From Saccharospirillum sp. (GTDB lineage Bacteria > Pseudomonadota > Gammaproteobacteria > Pseudomonadales > Natronospirillaceae): DNA of 64,000 nucleotides. Shown one piece after another: positions 19,651 to 28,088 of the stretch. Position 1 is the stretch's first letter; each line of letters opens with the position of its first letter. Position numbers and translations under genes: made by a program. Under the pieces are notes generated by a model, which saw nothing but the letters and a program-made list of their open reading frames with translations, had not been told where the DNA came from and made no database searches. Location of the stretch: contig JAGYIL010000001.1 in NCBI GenBank assembly GCA_018402545.1, positions 1,550,001 to 1,614,000 on the forward strand, read 5' to 3'.

Positions 19651-21135
19651 ATGACAGATTTACTGCTAGCCATTGATCAGGGCACGACCAGTACCCGCAC
19701 CATTCTCTTCAGTCGGCAGGGCGACAGCCTGGCCAGTGCGCAACAGGAATTTGAACAGCACTTTCCAGATGATGGCTGGGTTGAGCACAATCCGGAAGAC
19801 ATCTGGCAGTCGACGCTGGATACCCTGAAAGAGGTCGTTGCCAGGGCAGGGGAGCACGATGGCACGATTCGGGCGCTGGGTATAACCAATCAGCGGGAAA
19901 CCACCCTGGTGTGGAATCGCAAGACGGGTGAGCCGCTGTACAATGCCATTGTATGGCAAGACCGACGGACAGCCCGGTATTGTGAAGAGCTTCAGGATCG
20001 TAAGACCGAAGGCTGGGTGCATGAAAAAACCGGGTTGCTGCTGGATCCGTACTTTTCCGCCTCGAAAGTCGCCTGGATTCTCGACAACGTCAAAGGTGCC
20101 CGGGCCCAGGCAGAGGCCGGTGAACTCCTGTTTGGCACCGTCGACACCTACCTGATCTGGAAAATGACCGGCGGCAAGCGCCACGTCACAGATGCGACCA
20201 ATGCCTCCCGGACACTGCTGTTCAACATTCATACCCAGCAATGGGATTCTGCGCTGCTGGACCTGTTTCGTGTCCCGCGTTCAATGATGCCGACAGTGCT
20301 GGACTCGGCCGCCGATTTTGGCACCACCGACCCGGATGTCGTGGGTATAGAGCTACCCATTGCCGGTGTGGCCGGCGACCAGCAAGCCGCGTTGTTCGGC
20401 CAATGCTGCTTCGACAAGGGCATGACCAAGAGCACCTACGGTACCGGCTGTTTTATGGTGATGAACACTGGCTCACAACCGGTTAATTCAAAGCACCGAC
20501 TGCTGACCACCGTTGGCTATCGGATCGATGGCCGGGTGACTTACGCACTGGAAGGCTCCATCTTCATGGCCGGGGCCACCATGCAGTGGCTGCGGGATAA
20601 AATGGGCTTCATCAAACACGCCGCCGACAGTGAAGCCATGGCCGAGAAAGTCGGACCAGATCAGCATGTGTACCTGGTACCGGCATTCACCGGGCTGGGT
20701 GCCCCGCACTGGGACCCCGATGCACGTGCCGCCCTGGTCGGGATGACGCGGGATTCTGGCATTGAGCATATCGTGACGGCGGGTTTGCAGTCAGTCGGGT
20801 ATCAGACCGCTGATCTGCTGGGTGCCATGCTCGACGATGGCGCCATTGACGAAGTCGAACTGCGTATCGACGGTGGCATGGCCGCGAACAACTGGGCGAT
20901 GCAGTTTCTGTCGAACGTGACCGACTCCAAAGTGACCCGACCGGTTATTACCGAAACCACGGCCCTGGGTGCGGCGATGCTGGCCGGTTTGCATACCGGG
21001 GTCTACAAGTCGACCCGGGAATTGTCTGAGCTTTGGCAGGCAGACCGCACCTTTGACACCGACATGAAGTCGGATCAGCGCAAGCGGCTGGTGTCCGGCT
21101 GGCAGCGTGCGGTCCGATCAGCGTTGATGGATTGA
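19651..21135 (+). CDS. glpK: Glycerol kinase
   Basis: Phosphorylates glycerol to glycerol-3-phosphate. 494 residues, normal for the family. Seen: '[14 protein letters not shown]' (phosphate-1 motif, residue 7 on), '[11 protein letters not shown]', '[11 protein letters not shown]', '[14 protein letters not shown]', '[14 protein letters not shown]' and '[17 protein letters not shown]'. Encoded just before the convergent sigma54 activator and the glycerol ABC operon, so it supplies the first catabolic step. glpD and glpR are not in the window. The residues forming the FBP/EIIA allosteric sites cannot be judged confidently. Confidence 0.97.
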   Translation: MTDLLLAIDQGTTSTRTILFSRQGDSLASAQQEFEQHFPDDGWVEHNPEDIWQSTLDTLKEVVARAGEHDGTIRALGITNQRETTLVWNRKTGEPLYNAIVWQDRRTARYCEELQDRKTEGWVHEKTGLLLDPYFSASKVAWILDNVKGARAQAEAGELLFGTVDTYLIWKMTGGKRHVTDATNASRTLLFNIHTQQWDSALLDLFRVPRSMMPTVLDSAADFGTTDPDVVGIELPIAGVAGDQQAALFGQCCFDKGMTKSTYGTGCFMVMNTGSQPVNSKHRLLTTVGYRIDGRVTYALEGSIFMAGATMQWLRDKMGFIKHAADSEAMAEKVGPDQHVYLVPAFTGLGAPHWDPDARAALVGMTRDSGIEHIVTAGLQSVGYQTADLLGAMLDDGAIDEVELRIDGGMAANNWAMQFLSNVTDSKVTRPVITETTALGAAMLAGLHTGVYKSTRELSELWQADRTFDTDMKSDQRKRLVSGWQRAVRSALMD

Positions 21136-21161
21136 GCCGCGCAGTGAGTTAAGGCCACGGT

Positions 21162-23195
21162 TCAGGAGCGGTATTTGTAAACCGTATTGCGGCTGACACC
21201 GGCCGCTTTTGCGGTTTTGGAAACATTACCGTGGTGCTCTTTCAGCAACCGGGGTATCAGCCGTTCCAGAGGTTCTACCTCTGGCGTGTTCCCTGGCTGG
21301 TGCGGGCTGTCGAGCTCATCGAAGAAGTCGTCTGGCAGGTGCCAGTCCTCCAGTTCATCCCCATCGGCCATGGCCATGCCCACTTTCAATACATGAACCA
21401 GCTGGCGCATGTTGCCGGGCCAGGGGTGTTTGACCAGCATCTCAAGCAAGTGCTCACTCAGCGGCTGGGCGGGTTCCTCCAGGCGCAACCGCTCGAATAC
21501 GTAGCGTATAAGTTCGGCCTTGTCGGCACGGTCGCGCAGCGAGGGCAGTTCGATGTTGAGACCGGAAATGCGGTAATACAGGTCTTCTCTGAACCGGCCG
21601 TCGGCCACCTCGTCTTTCAGAATCCGGTTGGTGGCTGAAATCAGCTTGATGTCGACTGGAAACACTTCGGTCGAGCCCAGCGGGGTAACCATGCGTTCCT
21701 GCAATACGCGCAGCAGTCGCGACTGAACCGTCAGTGGCATTTCCCCAATTTCATCGAGAAAGAGGGTGCCCCGGTGGGCGCGACGAATCAGGCCAATCGA
21801 GCCCTTGTTCTGAGCGCCGGTGAAGGCGCCGCGCTCGTAGCCAAAAAGTTCAGACTCGACCAGCTCCGACGGGATGGCGGCGCAGTTAACCGCCACCAGC
21901 ATTTCACTGGCCCGGCTGCTGTGATAATGCAGGCTGCGCACCAGAATTTCCTTGCCGGCGCCGGTTTCACCGTGAATCAGAATCGGAATGTCCTTTTCCA
22001 TAATCTTGTGTGCCTGGCGCACCGTCCGCCGTACGCGCACGTCTCCATGCTCCAGTTCTTCCAGTGGAATGACATTCGGCGGCAACGTGTGCTGCGGCCG
22101 GGCGGCCGCTAATTCCGGGGCGGGTGTTTGTACTTCATGGGTCTCTGTTGTGTCTGGCTCGGTGTAGGCGCTCAGATCAAAGGGTGCGGCCTGTGCTTCT
22201 GCATCAAGCGGGGTAACCGGTGCGATGTAGTCGGCCCGGTTGCGAAAATCGGGCACCCGCATGACCGGCGCCAGCGGTGGAATGACTTTCACATAGATCT
22301 GAAACCGGCCCATGGCACGCAGTTTCATGGGGGCGTTGGGCGGGTGGTGCTTGATCTCTCGCATCGAGCAGTCAAAGACCTGGTTGATGTTCAACAGGGC
22401 GAGATCCTGCGCCAGGACGACCTCGGCCCGGCGGTTGGCCGAGACGATGATGCCATTCTCATCGAGTACCAGAATGCCGGACCAGTGGCTGTCGAGACTG
22501 ACGACGTTGGTATTAAAGGTGAGAATAAAGTGGTCTTTCTGAAAGGCAGAGTAAATCAGCCGGTTCTCGACACTCAGCGACATCAACTTGACCATGCCCA
22601 GGGTGTGGTCCTGGGGCAGGTAAGCATCGGATGAGATATCCAGAACCCCCACCAGGTCATTCTTGGTGTCGTAAATGGGAGAGGCCGAGCCCACCATGAA
22701 ACGGTTGGCACGCAGAAAATGCTCGTCACGGCCTACCTGTATGGCGTGGCCGGTGATCAGGGCCGTGCCAATGGCATTGGTACCGACGCCGACTTCTGTC
22801 CACTGATTGCCACCCACCAGCCCGTGTTCGGAAGCGGGCCCGAAACGCGATTGCCCCCAGGTATTGAGGACATGCCCCTGCCGGTCGGCCAGAACAATCA
22901 TGCACGATGAGTTGCTCAGGATGTTCTCGTAGTAAGGAAGTACTTCTTTTTCCGTAGTCTCCAGCAAACTGTGGTGCTGTTCGACCCGGTCCTTGAGCTC
23001 CCCTTTCGGTAAAGTGGCAAAATTGGGCTGGCTACCATGTTCCAGACCGTATTGCTCACACCGGTACCACGATTCCTGAATCACATCTTTGTGATCTTTA
23101 GTGTTCGTATCGAGACTCTCATGTCCTGTGAAATCAGGACTTGGCTGTGCGTTTTGTTGTTGTTTAGACGGACTTGAATGTTCGTTTTTGTCCAT
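21162..23195 (-). CDS. Sigma54-dependent activator, AcoR type (GAF-AAA-Fis)
   Basis: 677 residues from ATG 23195 (GGAG 7 bases upstream); a GTG at 23213 is a weaker option. N-terminal GAF-like sensor (about 80-240), with 'GVGTNAIGTALITGHAIQV' typical of AcoR-family activators. A PAS-like segment follows ('SGILVLDENGIIVSANRRAE'). The central AAA+ domain has Walker A 'GETGAGKE', the sigma54-contact loop 'GAFTGA' and 'GTLFLDEIGEMPL'. A C-terminal Fis helix-turn-helix reads 'NVSKTAKAAGVSRNTVYKY'. Divergent from glpSTPQUV, which has a -24/-12 promoter and upstream repeats, so this is the likely activator of glycerol uptake. The ligand is unknown (glycerol or a derivative is inferred). Confidence 0.9.
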   Translation of the reverse strand: MDKNEHSSPSKQQQNAQPSPDFTGHESLDTNTKDHKDVIQESWYRCEQYGLEHGSQPNFATLPKGELKDRVEQHHSLLETTEKEVLPYYENILSNSSCMIVLADRQGHVLNTWGQSRFGPASEHGLVGGNQWTEVGVGTNAIGTALITGHAIQVGRDEHFLRANRFMVGSASPIYDTKNDLVGVLDISSDAYLPQDHTLGMVKLMSLSVENRLIYSAFQKDHFILTFNTNVVSLDSHWSGILVLDENGIIVSANRRAEVVLAQDLALLNINQVFDCSMREIKHHPPNAPMKLRAMGRFQIYVKVIPPLAPVMRVPDFRNRADYIAPVTPLDAEAQAAPFDLSAYTEPDTTETHEVQTPAPELAAARPQHTLPPNVIPLEELEHGDVRVRRTVRQAHKIMEKDIPILIHGETGAGKEILVRSLHYHSSRASEMLVAVNCAAIPSELVESELFGYERGAFTGAQNKGSIGLIRRAHRGTLFLDEIGEMPLTVQSRLLRVLQERMVTPLGSTEVFPVDIKLISATNRILKDEVADGRFREDLYYRISGLNIELPSLRDRADKAELIRYVFERLRLEEPAQPLSEHLLEMLVKHPWPGNMRQLVHVLKVGMAMADGDELEDWHLPDDFFDELDSPHQPGNTPEVEPLERLIPRLLKEHHGNVSKTAKAAGVSRNTVYKYRS

Positions 23196-23390
23196 TTCCG
23201 GCTCCGGTACCACTGATTACCAGGGTGGAGCGACAAGCCATGACCAACATTCTGCATTGGTTTGCGGGCAAGTCAACTGTGAAGCAGTGTTCACAGGTGG
23301 CGGCGAGGCGGATTCAAGCAGAAATCCCCCCGCCTTGTGGGCCCGGTTCGATCGTCCTCTTTCTGCCAGGGTGACGTTGATGTCAGGCCA

Positions 23391-23452
23391 GTTGTTCACG
23401 AAAGTGTTCATTCTTGCGGTCAGGCTGAACACTTTGAACAGTTTTGAACACT
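23391..23452. promoter_or_regulatory. Upstream activator sites (TGTTCA/TGAACA repeats)
   Basis: A perfect inverted repeat aaagtgttca / tgaacacttt spans 23401-23435. Further TGAACA copies lie near 23435 and 23445 and a TGTTCA near 23393; an isolated gtgttcac is at about 23287. The cluster is 110-170 bases before the -24 box, the usual place for enhancer sites bound by sigma54 activators. The rest of this 568-base gap shows no gene. Confidence 0.65.
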
Positions 23453-23561
23453 CATGACGCGCGGATTATTTACTCGAACTCCAACGTCTCTTCAGGGAGA
23501 AATGGCGCGAAGCCCCACAGGTTAAGGGTGTTGGAAAATATTCGATAATTTTCGTTTCTAT

Positions 23562-23576
23562 TGGCACGAGTCTTGT
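23562..23576 (+). promoter_or_regulatory. Sigma54 (-24/-12) promoter of glpSTPQUV
   Basis: TGGCACGAGTCTTGT: GG at 23563-23564, ten bases, then GT at 23575-23576. The -24 box TTGGCACG is perfect; the -12 box has T instead of C. Predicted start is near 23588, leaving a leader of about 175 bases before glpS. Confidence 0.78.
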
Positions 23577-23763
23577 AATACTCATGTCACAGAACGCCAG
23601 AACCCGATCTGTCCGCGGCAAGCCAATAACGCAGTGACCGGGTTCCAGCAGGTAATCGCAGTTACAGACTGATATAAAAATAAAAGGCCGATCAGGCTAT
23701 CCACCCCGCTCAACCTTTGAGAGGGGTTGCAAGACCAAACAATAACGACAAAGGGTAAGTAGC

Positions 23764-24852
23764 ATGTCATTGACGCTGCAAAACGTGTCACGGGTCGTCG
23801 ATGGAGAGACCTGGATTTCGGATGTCGATCTGACGCTGGAGCCGGGTTCCTTCAACGTATTGCTGGGGCGAACGCTCTCTGGCAAAACCACTCTGATGCG
23901 TCTGATGGCCGGCCTCGACCGGCCAACCAAGGGCAAGGTTCTGATGAACGGCGTGGATGTCACCGGGGTGTCGGTGCGCGAGCGGAACATCTCCATGGTG
24001 TATCAACAGTTTATCAATTACCCGAACCTGACCGTTTACGAAAACATCGCCTCGCCGCTGCGCCTGGCCAAACTGGACAAAGGCACGCTCGACCGGCGGG
24101 TGCGTGAAACCGCTGAAATGCTGGGCATCGAGTCGATGCTCGATCGACTGCCACTGGAGCTTTCCGGGGGGCAGCAGCAAAGAACGGCCATGGCCCGTGC
24201 CCTGGTGAAGGACGCCCAGGTGGTCTTGTTCGATGAACCCCTGGTCAACCTCGATTACAAGCTGCGCGAAGGCTTGCGCGATGAGCTGCGCAATCTGTTC
24301 AAAGCGCGCAATTGCATCGCCGTTTACGCCACCACGGAGCCCAATGAGGCCCTGGCACTGGGCGGTAACACGGCGGTATTGCATGAGGGGCGTCTGTTGC
24401 AGATGGGTCCGACGGCTCAGGTGTATCACAAGCCGCGCGACATCATCACTGCAGAAATGTTCTCGGAACCGCCTATTAACGTGGTGCCGGGTGAGGTGAC
24501 TGAAAATGAAGTCACCTTTGATCAGGACGTTCATTTCCAGCTGAACAATGATCTGAAGATGCTCAAGCCGGGGCACTACCAGTTCGGGGTTCGGGCCTCG
24601 CACATCGGCCTGGTACCCCACTCCGACGACGACCTTGAATTGCCGGTAAAAGTGGACCTGGCCGAGCTGTCCGGTTCGGAGACCTTCCTGCACGTGCGCA
24701 ACCCCCACTTCGAACTGGTGCTGCATTTGTCCGGGGTCCACGAATACGAGGTTGATCAGGAGATCAAAATCTATTTCCCGACCCACAAGTTGTACGCCTT
24801 TGATACCCAGGGCTCGCTTGTTCATTCGCCCGCCCGACTTGTGGAGGCCTAA
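23764..24852 (+). CDS. glpS: Glycerol ABC transporter ATPase GlpS
   Basis: 362-residue CUT1-like ATPase with a C-terminal TOBE-type regulatory region. Seen: an atypical Walker A 'GRTLSGKTTL' near residue 36, ABC signature 'LSGGQQQRTAMARAL', and Walker B with catalytic Glu 'VVLFDEPLVNLD'. The switch region reads 'YATTEPNEA', so the usual H-loop histidine is replaced. In Rhizobium leguminosarum the glycerol system GlpSTPQUV has two ATPases in this order. The partner GlpT follows 2 bases after the stop. Starts at an ATG with AAGGG upstream. Confidence 0.9.
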   Translation: MSLTLQNVSRVVDGETWISDVDLTLEPGSFNVLLGRTLSGKTTLMRLMAGLDRPTKGKVLMNGVDVTGVSVRERNISMVYQQFINYPNLTVYENIASPLRLAKLDKGTLDRRVRETAEMLGIESMLDRLPLELSGGQQQRTAMARALVKDAQVVLFDEPLVNLDYKLREGLRDELRNLFKARNCIAVYATTEPNEALALGGNTAVLHEGRLLQMGPTAQVYHKPRDIITAEMFSEPPINVVPGEVTENEVTFDQDVHFQLNNDLKMLKPGHYQFGVRASHIGLVPHSDDDLELPVKVDLAELSGSETFLHVRNPHFELVLHLSGVHEYEVDQEIKIYFPTHKLYAFDTQGSLVHSPARLVEA

Positions 24853-24854
24853 TC

Positions 24855-25955
24855 ATGGCGCAAATTACCTTAAAGTCTCTGGCGCATACCTACAGCGCTA
24901 ACCCCAAAGGCCCGGAAGACTACGCCATTCGTGAAATGCAGCATGTCTGGGAGCAGGGTGGAGCTTACGCTTTGCTGGGGCCTTCCGGATGTGGCAAGTC
25001 TACGTTGCTGAACATCATTTCCGGCCTGCTGGAGCCATCGGATGGTGACATTCTGTTCGACGATACCCGGGTCAATAAACTAAAACCCGAGCAGCGCAAC
25101 ATCGCTCAGGTGTTTCAGTTCCCGGTGGTGTACGACACCATGACGGTGTTCGAGAATCTCGCCTTTCCGCTGCGCAACATTGGTGTGCCTGAGCACAAGG
25201 TCAAATCCAAGGTGTATGAAGTGGCCGAAGTGCTGGAGCTGACCGAACAGTTGAATCGTAAAGCTAAAGGGCTGAGCGCCGATCAGAAGCAAAAAGTATC
25301 AATGGGTCGTGGTCTGGTGCGGGACGATGTGTCTGCCATTTTATTCGACGAACCGCTGACGGTGATTGACCCGCAACTGAAGTGGAAGTTGCGGCGCAAG
25401 CTCAAACAGATTCACAAGCAGTTCAACACCACCATGGTGTATGTAACTCACGATCAGTTGGAGGCGTCGACGTTCGCCGACAAGATCGCGCTGATGTACG
25501 AAGGCCAGATCGTTCAGTTCGGTACCCCCCGGGAATTGTTTGAAAGCCCGAAGCATACCTTTGTCGGCTACTTCATTGGCAGCCCGGGCATGAATTTCAT
25601 CACACCGGAGTTGACTGACCGTGGCCTGGAGTTTGAAGGCCAACTGATGCCAGTAGCGGATAAAATGGTCGCACACTTGCGCCAGTCCGGTATTACCAAC
25701 ATCAAACTGGGCATTCGCCCCGAGTTTGTCCATGTCTGGACTGAAGCCAATGACGATGCCTTTGAAGTCACTATTCAAGACATCGAAGATCTGGGTACCT
25801 ACCGCATTATGTCGTTTCGCTTTGGCTCGATTCCGATGAAGGCACGTTTGCACGAAGACCAGAAAGTGCCGGATAAAAAAGCACGCGTCAGCTTTCCCGA
25901 GCAATGGCTCAAAGTCTATGCCGACGAATATTTGCTGGAGCTTCCCCATGAATAA
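24855..25955 (+). CDS. glpT: Glycerol ABC transporter ATPase GlpT
   Basis: 366-residue second ATPase of the glycerol importer; not the glycerol-3-phosphate antiporter that shares the name in E. coli. Seen: canonical Walker A 'GPSGCGKSTLL', Walker B 'AILFDEPL' and H-loop 'VYVTHDQLEA', but a degenerate signature 'LSADQKQKVSMGRGL' in place of LSGGQ. With GlpS it would form one complete and one degenerate ATP site. TOBE-like C-terminus. Its stop overlaps the glpP start. Confidence 0.9.
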   Translation: MAQITLKSLAHTYSANPKGPEDYAIREMQHVWEQGGAYALLGPSGCGKSTLLNIISGLLEPSDGDILFDDTRVNKLKPEQRNIAQVFQFPVVYDTMTVFENLAFPLRNIGVPEHKVKSKVYEVAEVLELTEQLNRKAKGLSADQKQKVSMGRGLVRDDVSAILFDEPLTVIDPQLKWKLRRKLKQIHKQFNTTMVYVTHDQLEASTFADKIALMYEGQIVQFGTPRELFESPKHTFVGYFIGSPGMNFITPELTDRGLEFEGQLMPVADKMVAHLRQSGITNIKLGIRPEFVHVWTEANDDAFEVTIQDIEDLGTYRIMSFRFGSIPMKARLHEDQKVPDKKARVSFPEQWLKVYADEYLLELPHE

Positions 25956-26838
25956 GATTGAAAGCAACAAGGGGTGGTTGTTTGTTCTGCCCGTCTTTAT
26001 TGTCGTCGCGTTTTCAGCCGTTATCCCGCTGATGACGGTGGTGAACTACTCGGTTCAGGACGTATTCGACGCCAATACCCGTTTCTTCACCGGTACTGAA
26101 TGGTACCGGACCATGTTGAACGATCCGCAATTGCAGGGTGCGCTTATCCGGCAATTTATCTTCTCCTTCACCATTCTGGCCATCGAAGTGCCGCTGGGCA
26201 TTATGGTGGCGCTGATGATGCCCAAGAAGGGCTGGCAGGCATCGCTGTCACTGGTACTGGTGTCGTTGCCACTGCTGATTCCGCTGAACGTCGTGGGCAC
26301 CATCTGGCAAATCTTTACCCGCACAGACATTGGCTTGATGGGCTGGGGGGTTCGTGAGCTGGGATATGCCTACAACATCTCACGAAATTCAGGCGATGCC
26401 TGGGCCACCATTATTCTGATGGATGTCTGGCACTGGACACCGCTGATTGCCTTGCTTTGCTACAGTGGCCTGCGTGCCATCCCTGAGGCTTACTATCAGG
26501 CAGCCCGTATTGATAGGGCCTCGCGCTGGGCCGTGTTCCGCTACATCCAGCTGCCCAAGCTGACCAATGTCCTGGTCATCGGTGTACTGATTCGTTTTAT
26601 GGATTCCTTCATGATCTACGCCGAGCCGTTCGTGCTGACCGGTGGCGGACCCGGCAGTTCCACCACCTTTCTCAGTCAGGCGCTAACCGCCATGGCCATC
26701 GGGCAGTTTGATCTGGGCCCCGCTGCAGCCTTCTCGATCATATATTTTCTGATCATTCTGGCGGTGAGCTTCGTGTTCTACACCACCATCATGCACATGC
26801 AGAAAGACAAGACGACGCAAAAGACCGGGGATAGCTGA
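25948..26838 (+). CDS. glpP: Glycerol ABC transporter permease GlpP
   Basis: 296 residues, six predicted membrane helices starting with 'GWLFVLPVFIVVAFSAVIPL'. It has the EAA loop 'EAYYQAARIDRASRWAVFRYI' (quoted to 20: 'EAYYQAARIDRASRWAVF') that docks with the ATPase. MalF/UgpA-type permease. I chose ATG 25948 inside the glpT 3' end (8-base overlap) rather than 25918. Directly followed by the second permease. Confidence 0.92.
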   Translation: MNKIESNKGWLFVLPVFIVVAFSAVIPLMTVVNYSVQDVFDANTRFFTGTEWYRTMLNDPQLQGALIRQFIFSFTILAIEVPLGIMVALMMPKKGWQASLSLVLVSLPLLIPLNVVGTIWQIFTRTDIGLMGWGVRELGYAYNISRNSGDAWATIILMDVWHWTPLIALLCYSGLRAIPEAYYQAARIDRASRWAVFRYIQLPKLTNVLVIGVLIRFMDSFMIYAEPFVLTGGGPGSSTTFLSQALTAMAIGQFDLGPAAAFSIIYFLIILAVSFVFYTTIMHMQKDKTTQKTGDS

Positions 26839-26839
26839 C

Positions 26840-27727
26840 ATGACGATGACCACGACAAACGGTGCTTCGATGCCAAGGTCGAAATCCGCCCCCTCATTCG
26901 ATGTTCGCGCCCGGTACAAAGGAGACTCTGCCATGAAGTCACGCATTGGTCTGACCATCTATCTGGTACTGCTGATCTTGCCGATCTACTGGCTGGTCAA
27001 CATGTCGTTTAAAACCAACCAGGAAATATTGGGCGCACTGTCATTCTTTCCCAATAATTTCACACTGGATAATTACCAGCGTATTCTTACAGACCCCAGC
27101 TGGTACAACGGCTACATCAACTCCATGACCTACGTGGCCATGAACATGACCATCAGTTTGCTGGTGGCGTTGCCGGCTGCCTATGCGTTCAGTCGCTACA
27201 AGTTTGTCGGTGACAAGCATCTGTTTTTCTGGCTGCTTACCAACAAGATGGCGCCACCGGCGGTTTTCGCTTTGCCGTTCTTCCAGCTGTATTCCTCGAT
27301 CGGCCTGTTCGACACGCACATCGCCGTAGCGCTGGCTCACTGTCTTTTTAACGTGGCATTGGCTGTCTGGATTCTGGAAGGGTTTATGTCGGGCGTGCCC
27401 ATCGAAATTGATGAGACGGCTTACATCGACGGCTACAAGTTCTGGAACTTCTTCCTGAAGATCTACATTCCACTGATTCGCTCAGGCATTGGGGTTACCG
27501 CCTTCTTCCTGTTCATGTTTTCCTGGATAGAACTGTTGCTTGCACGCACCCTGACGGCAACGGAGTCGCAGCCTATTCAGGCGATCATGACGCGCACAGC
27601 CGGGGCGTCTGGCATTGACTGGGGTCTGTTGTCGGCTGCTGGCGTGCTGACTATTTTGCCTGGCATCTTTGTTATCTACTTTGTTCGTAACCACGTCGCC
27701 AAGGGCTTTGCTCTTGGCCGTACCTGA
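26840..27727 (+). CDS. glpQ: Glycerol ABC transporter permease GlpQ
   Basis: 295 residues, MalG/UgpE-type permease, not the periplasmic diesterase called GlpQ in E. coli. About 30 hydrophilic residues precede the first helix 'IGLTIYLVLLILPIYWLVNM'. The EAA-type loop is 'EIDETAYIDGYKFWNFFLKI'. Six helices predicted. An internal ATG (Met32, at 26933, preceded by aaaggagac) is an alternative start with a better ribosome site. Confidence 0.9.
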   Translation: MTMTTTNGASMPRSKSAPSFDVRARYKGDSAMKSRIGLTIYLVLLILPIYWLVNMSFKTNQEILGALSFFPNNFTLDNYQRILTDPSWYNGYINSMTYVAMNMTISLLVALPAAYAFSRYKFVGDKHLFFWLLTNKMAPPAVFALPFFQLYSSIGLFDTHIAVALAHCLFNVALAVWILEGFMSGVPIEIDETAYIDGYKFWNFFLKIYIPLIRSGIGVTAFFLFMFSWIELLLARTLTATESQPIQAIMTRTAGASGIDWGLLSAAGVLTILPGIFVIYFVRNHVAKGFALGRT

Positions 27728-27738
27728 GGAGACTTCCA

Positions 27739-28011
27739 ATGAACTGGATGGTCTGGACATTACCCACAGCCGGCTTCTTCTCTGCAATAGCCGTGATTCT
27801 GGCGGGTATGACGGTGTGGCAGTACTTTTCACCGTCGATCGAACGCAAAGGCTTTTTACCCATCAGTACCACCCGGGGTGATCGACTGTTTATTGGTCTG
27901 CTGACCAGTGCTTTCTTTCATCTGGGCATGATTGGGTTTACCGAATTTCACGTGTTGGTAGCAACCGCTCTGTCAGTCGTCTGGGTAGTCGTACTGATGC
28001 GCTGGGGTTGA
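27739..28011 (+). CDS. glpU: Small membrane protein GlpU (DUF2160)
   Basis: 90 residues with two to three predicted membrane helices ('LPTAGFFSAIAVILAGMTVW', 'HVLVATALSVVWVVVLMRW'). The sequence has the look of DUF2160 proteins, which sit between the permease and binding-protein genes of glycerol ABC operons in rhizobia (GlpU). The role is unknown. RBS AGGAGA precedes the ATG. Confidence 0.87.
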   Translation: MNWMVWTLPTAGFFSAIAVILAGMTVWQYFSPSIERKGFLPISTTRGDRLFIGLLTSAFFHLGMIGFTEFHVLVATALSVVWVVVLMRWG

Positions 28012-28088
28012 CCCAAAGCAATGTGAAACAAAAGGAAAGGACGATGTTAGTAAAGGGATGTAATTCAAGAACCAAGAATGAGGTCATC

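Noticed and set aside
23788-24825. 345-codon open frame on the minus strand opposite glpS
   Set aside because: Antisense shadow of a high-GC gene; no domain or ribosome site, while glpS has all ABC motifs.
24855-25955. Glycerol-3-phosphate antiporter GlpT
   Set aside because: The protein is an ABC ATPase; the shared symbol comes from rhizobial glycerol-transport naming.
28008-28088. Longer N-terminus of GlpV from ATG 28008
   Set aside because: It overlaps glpU and adds polar residues before a clear signal peptide; starts at 28044 or 28089 are better.
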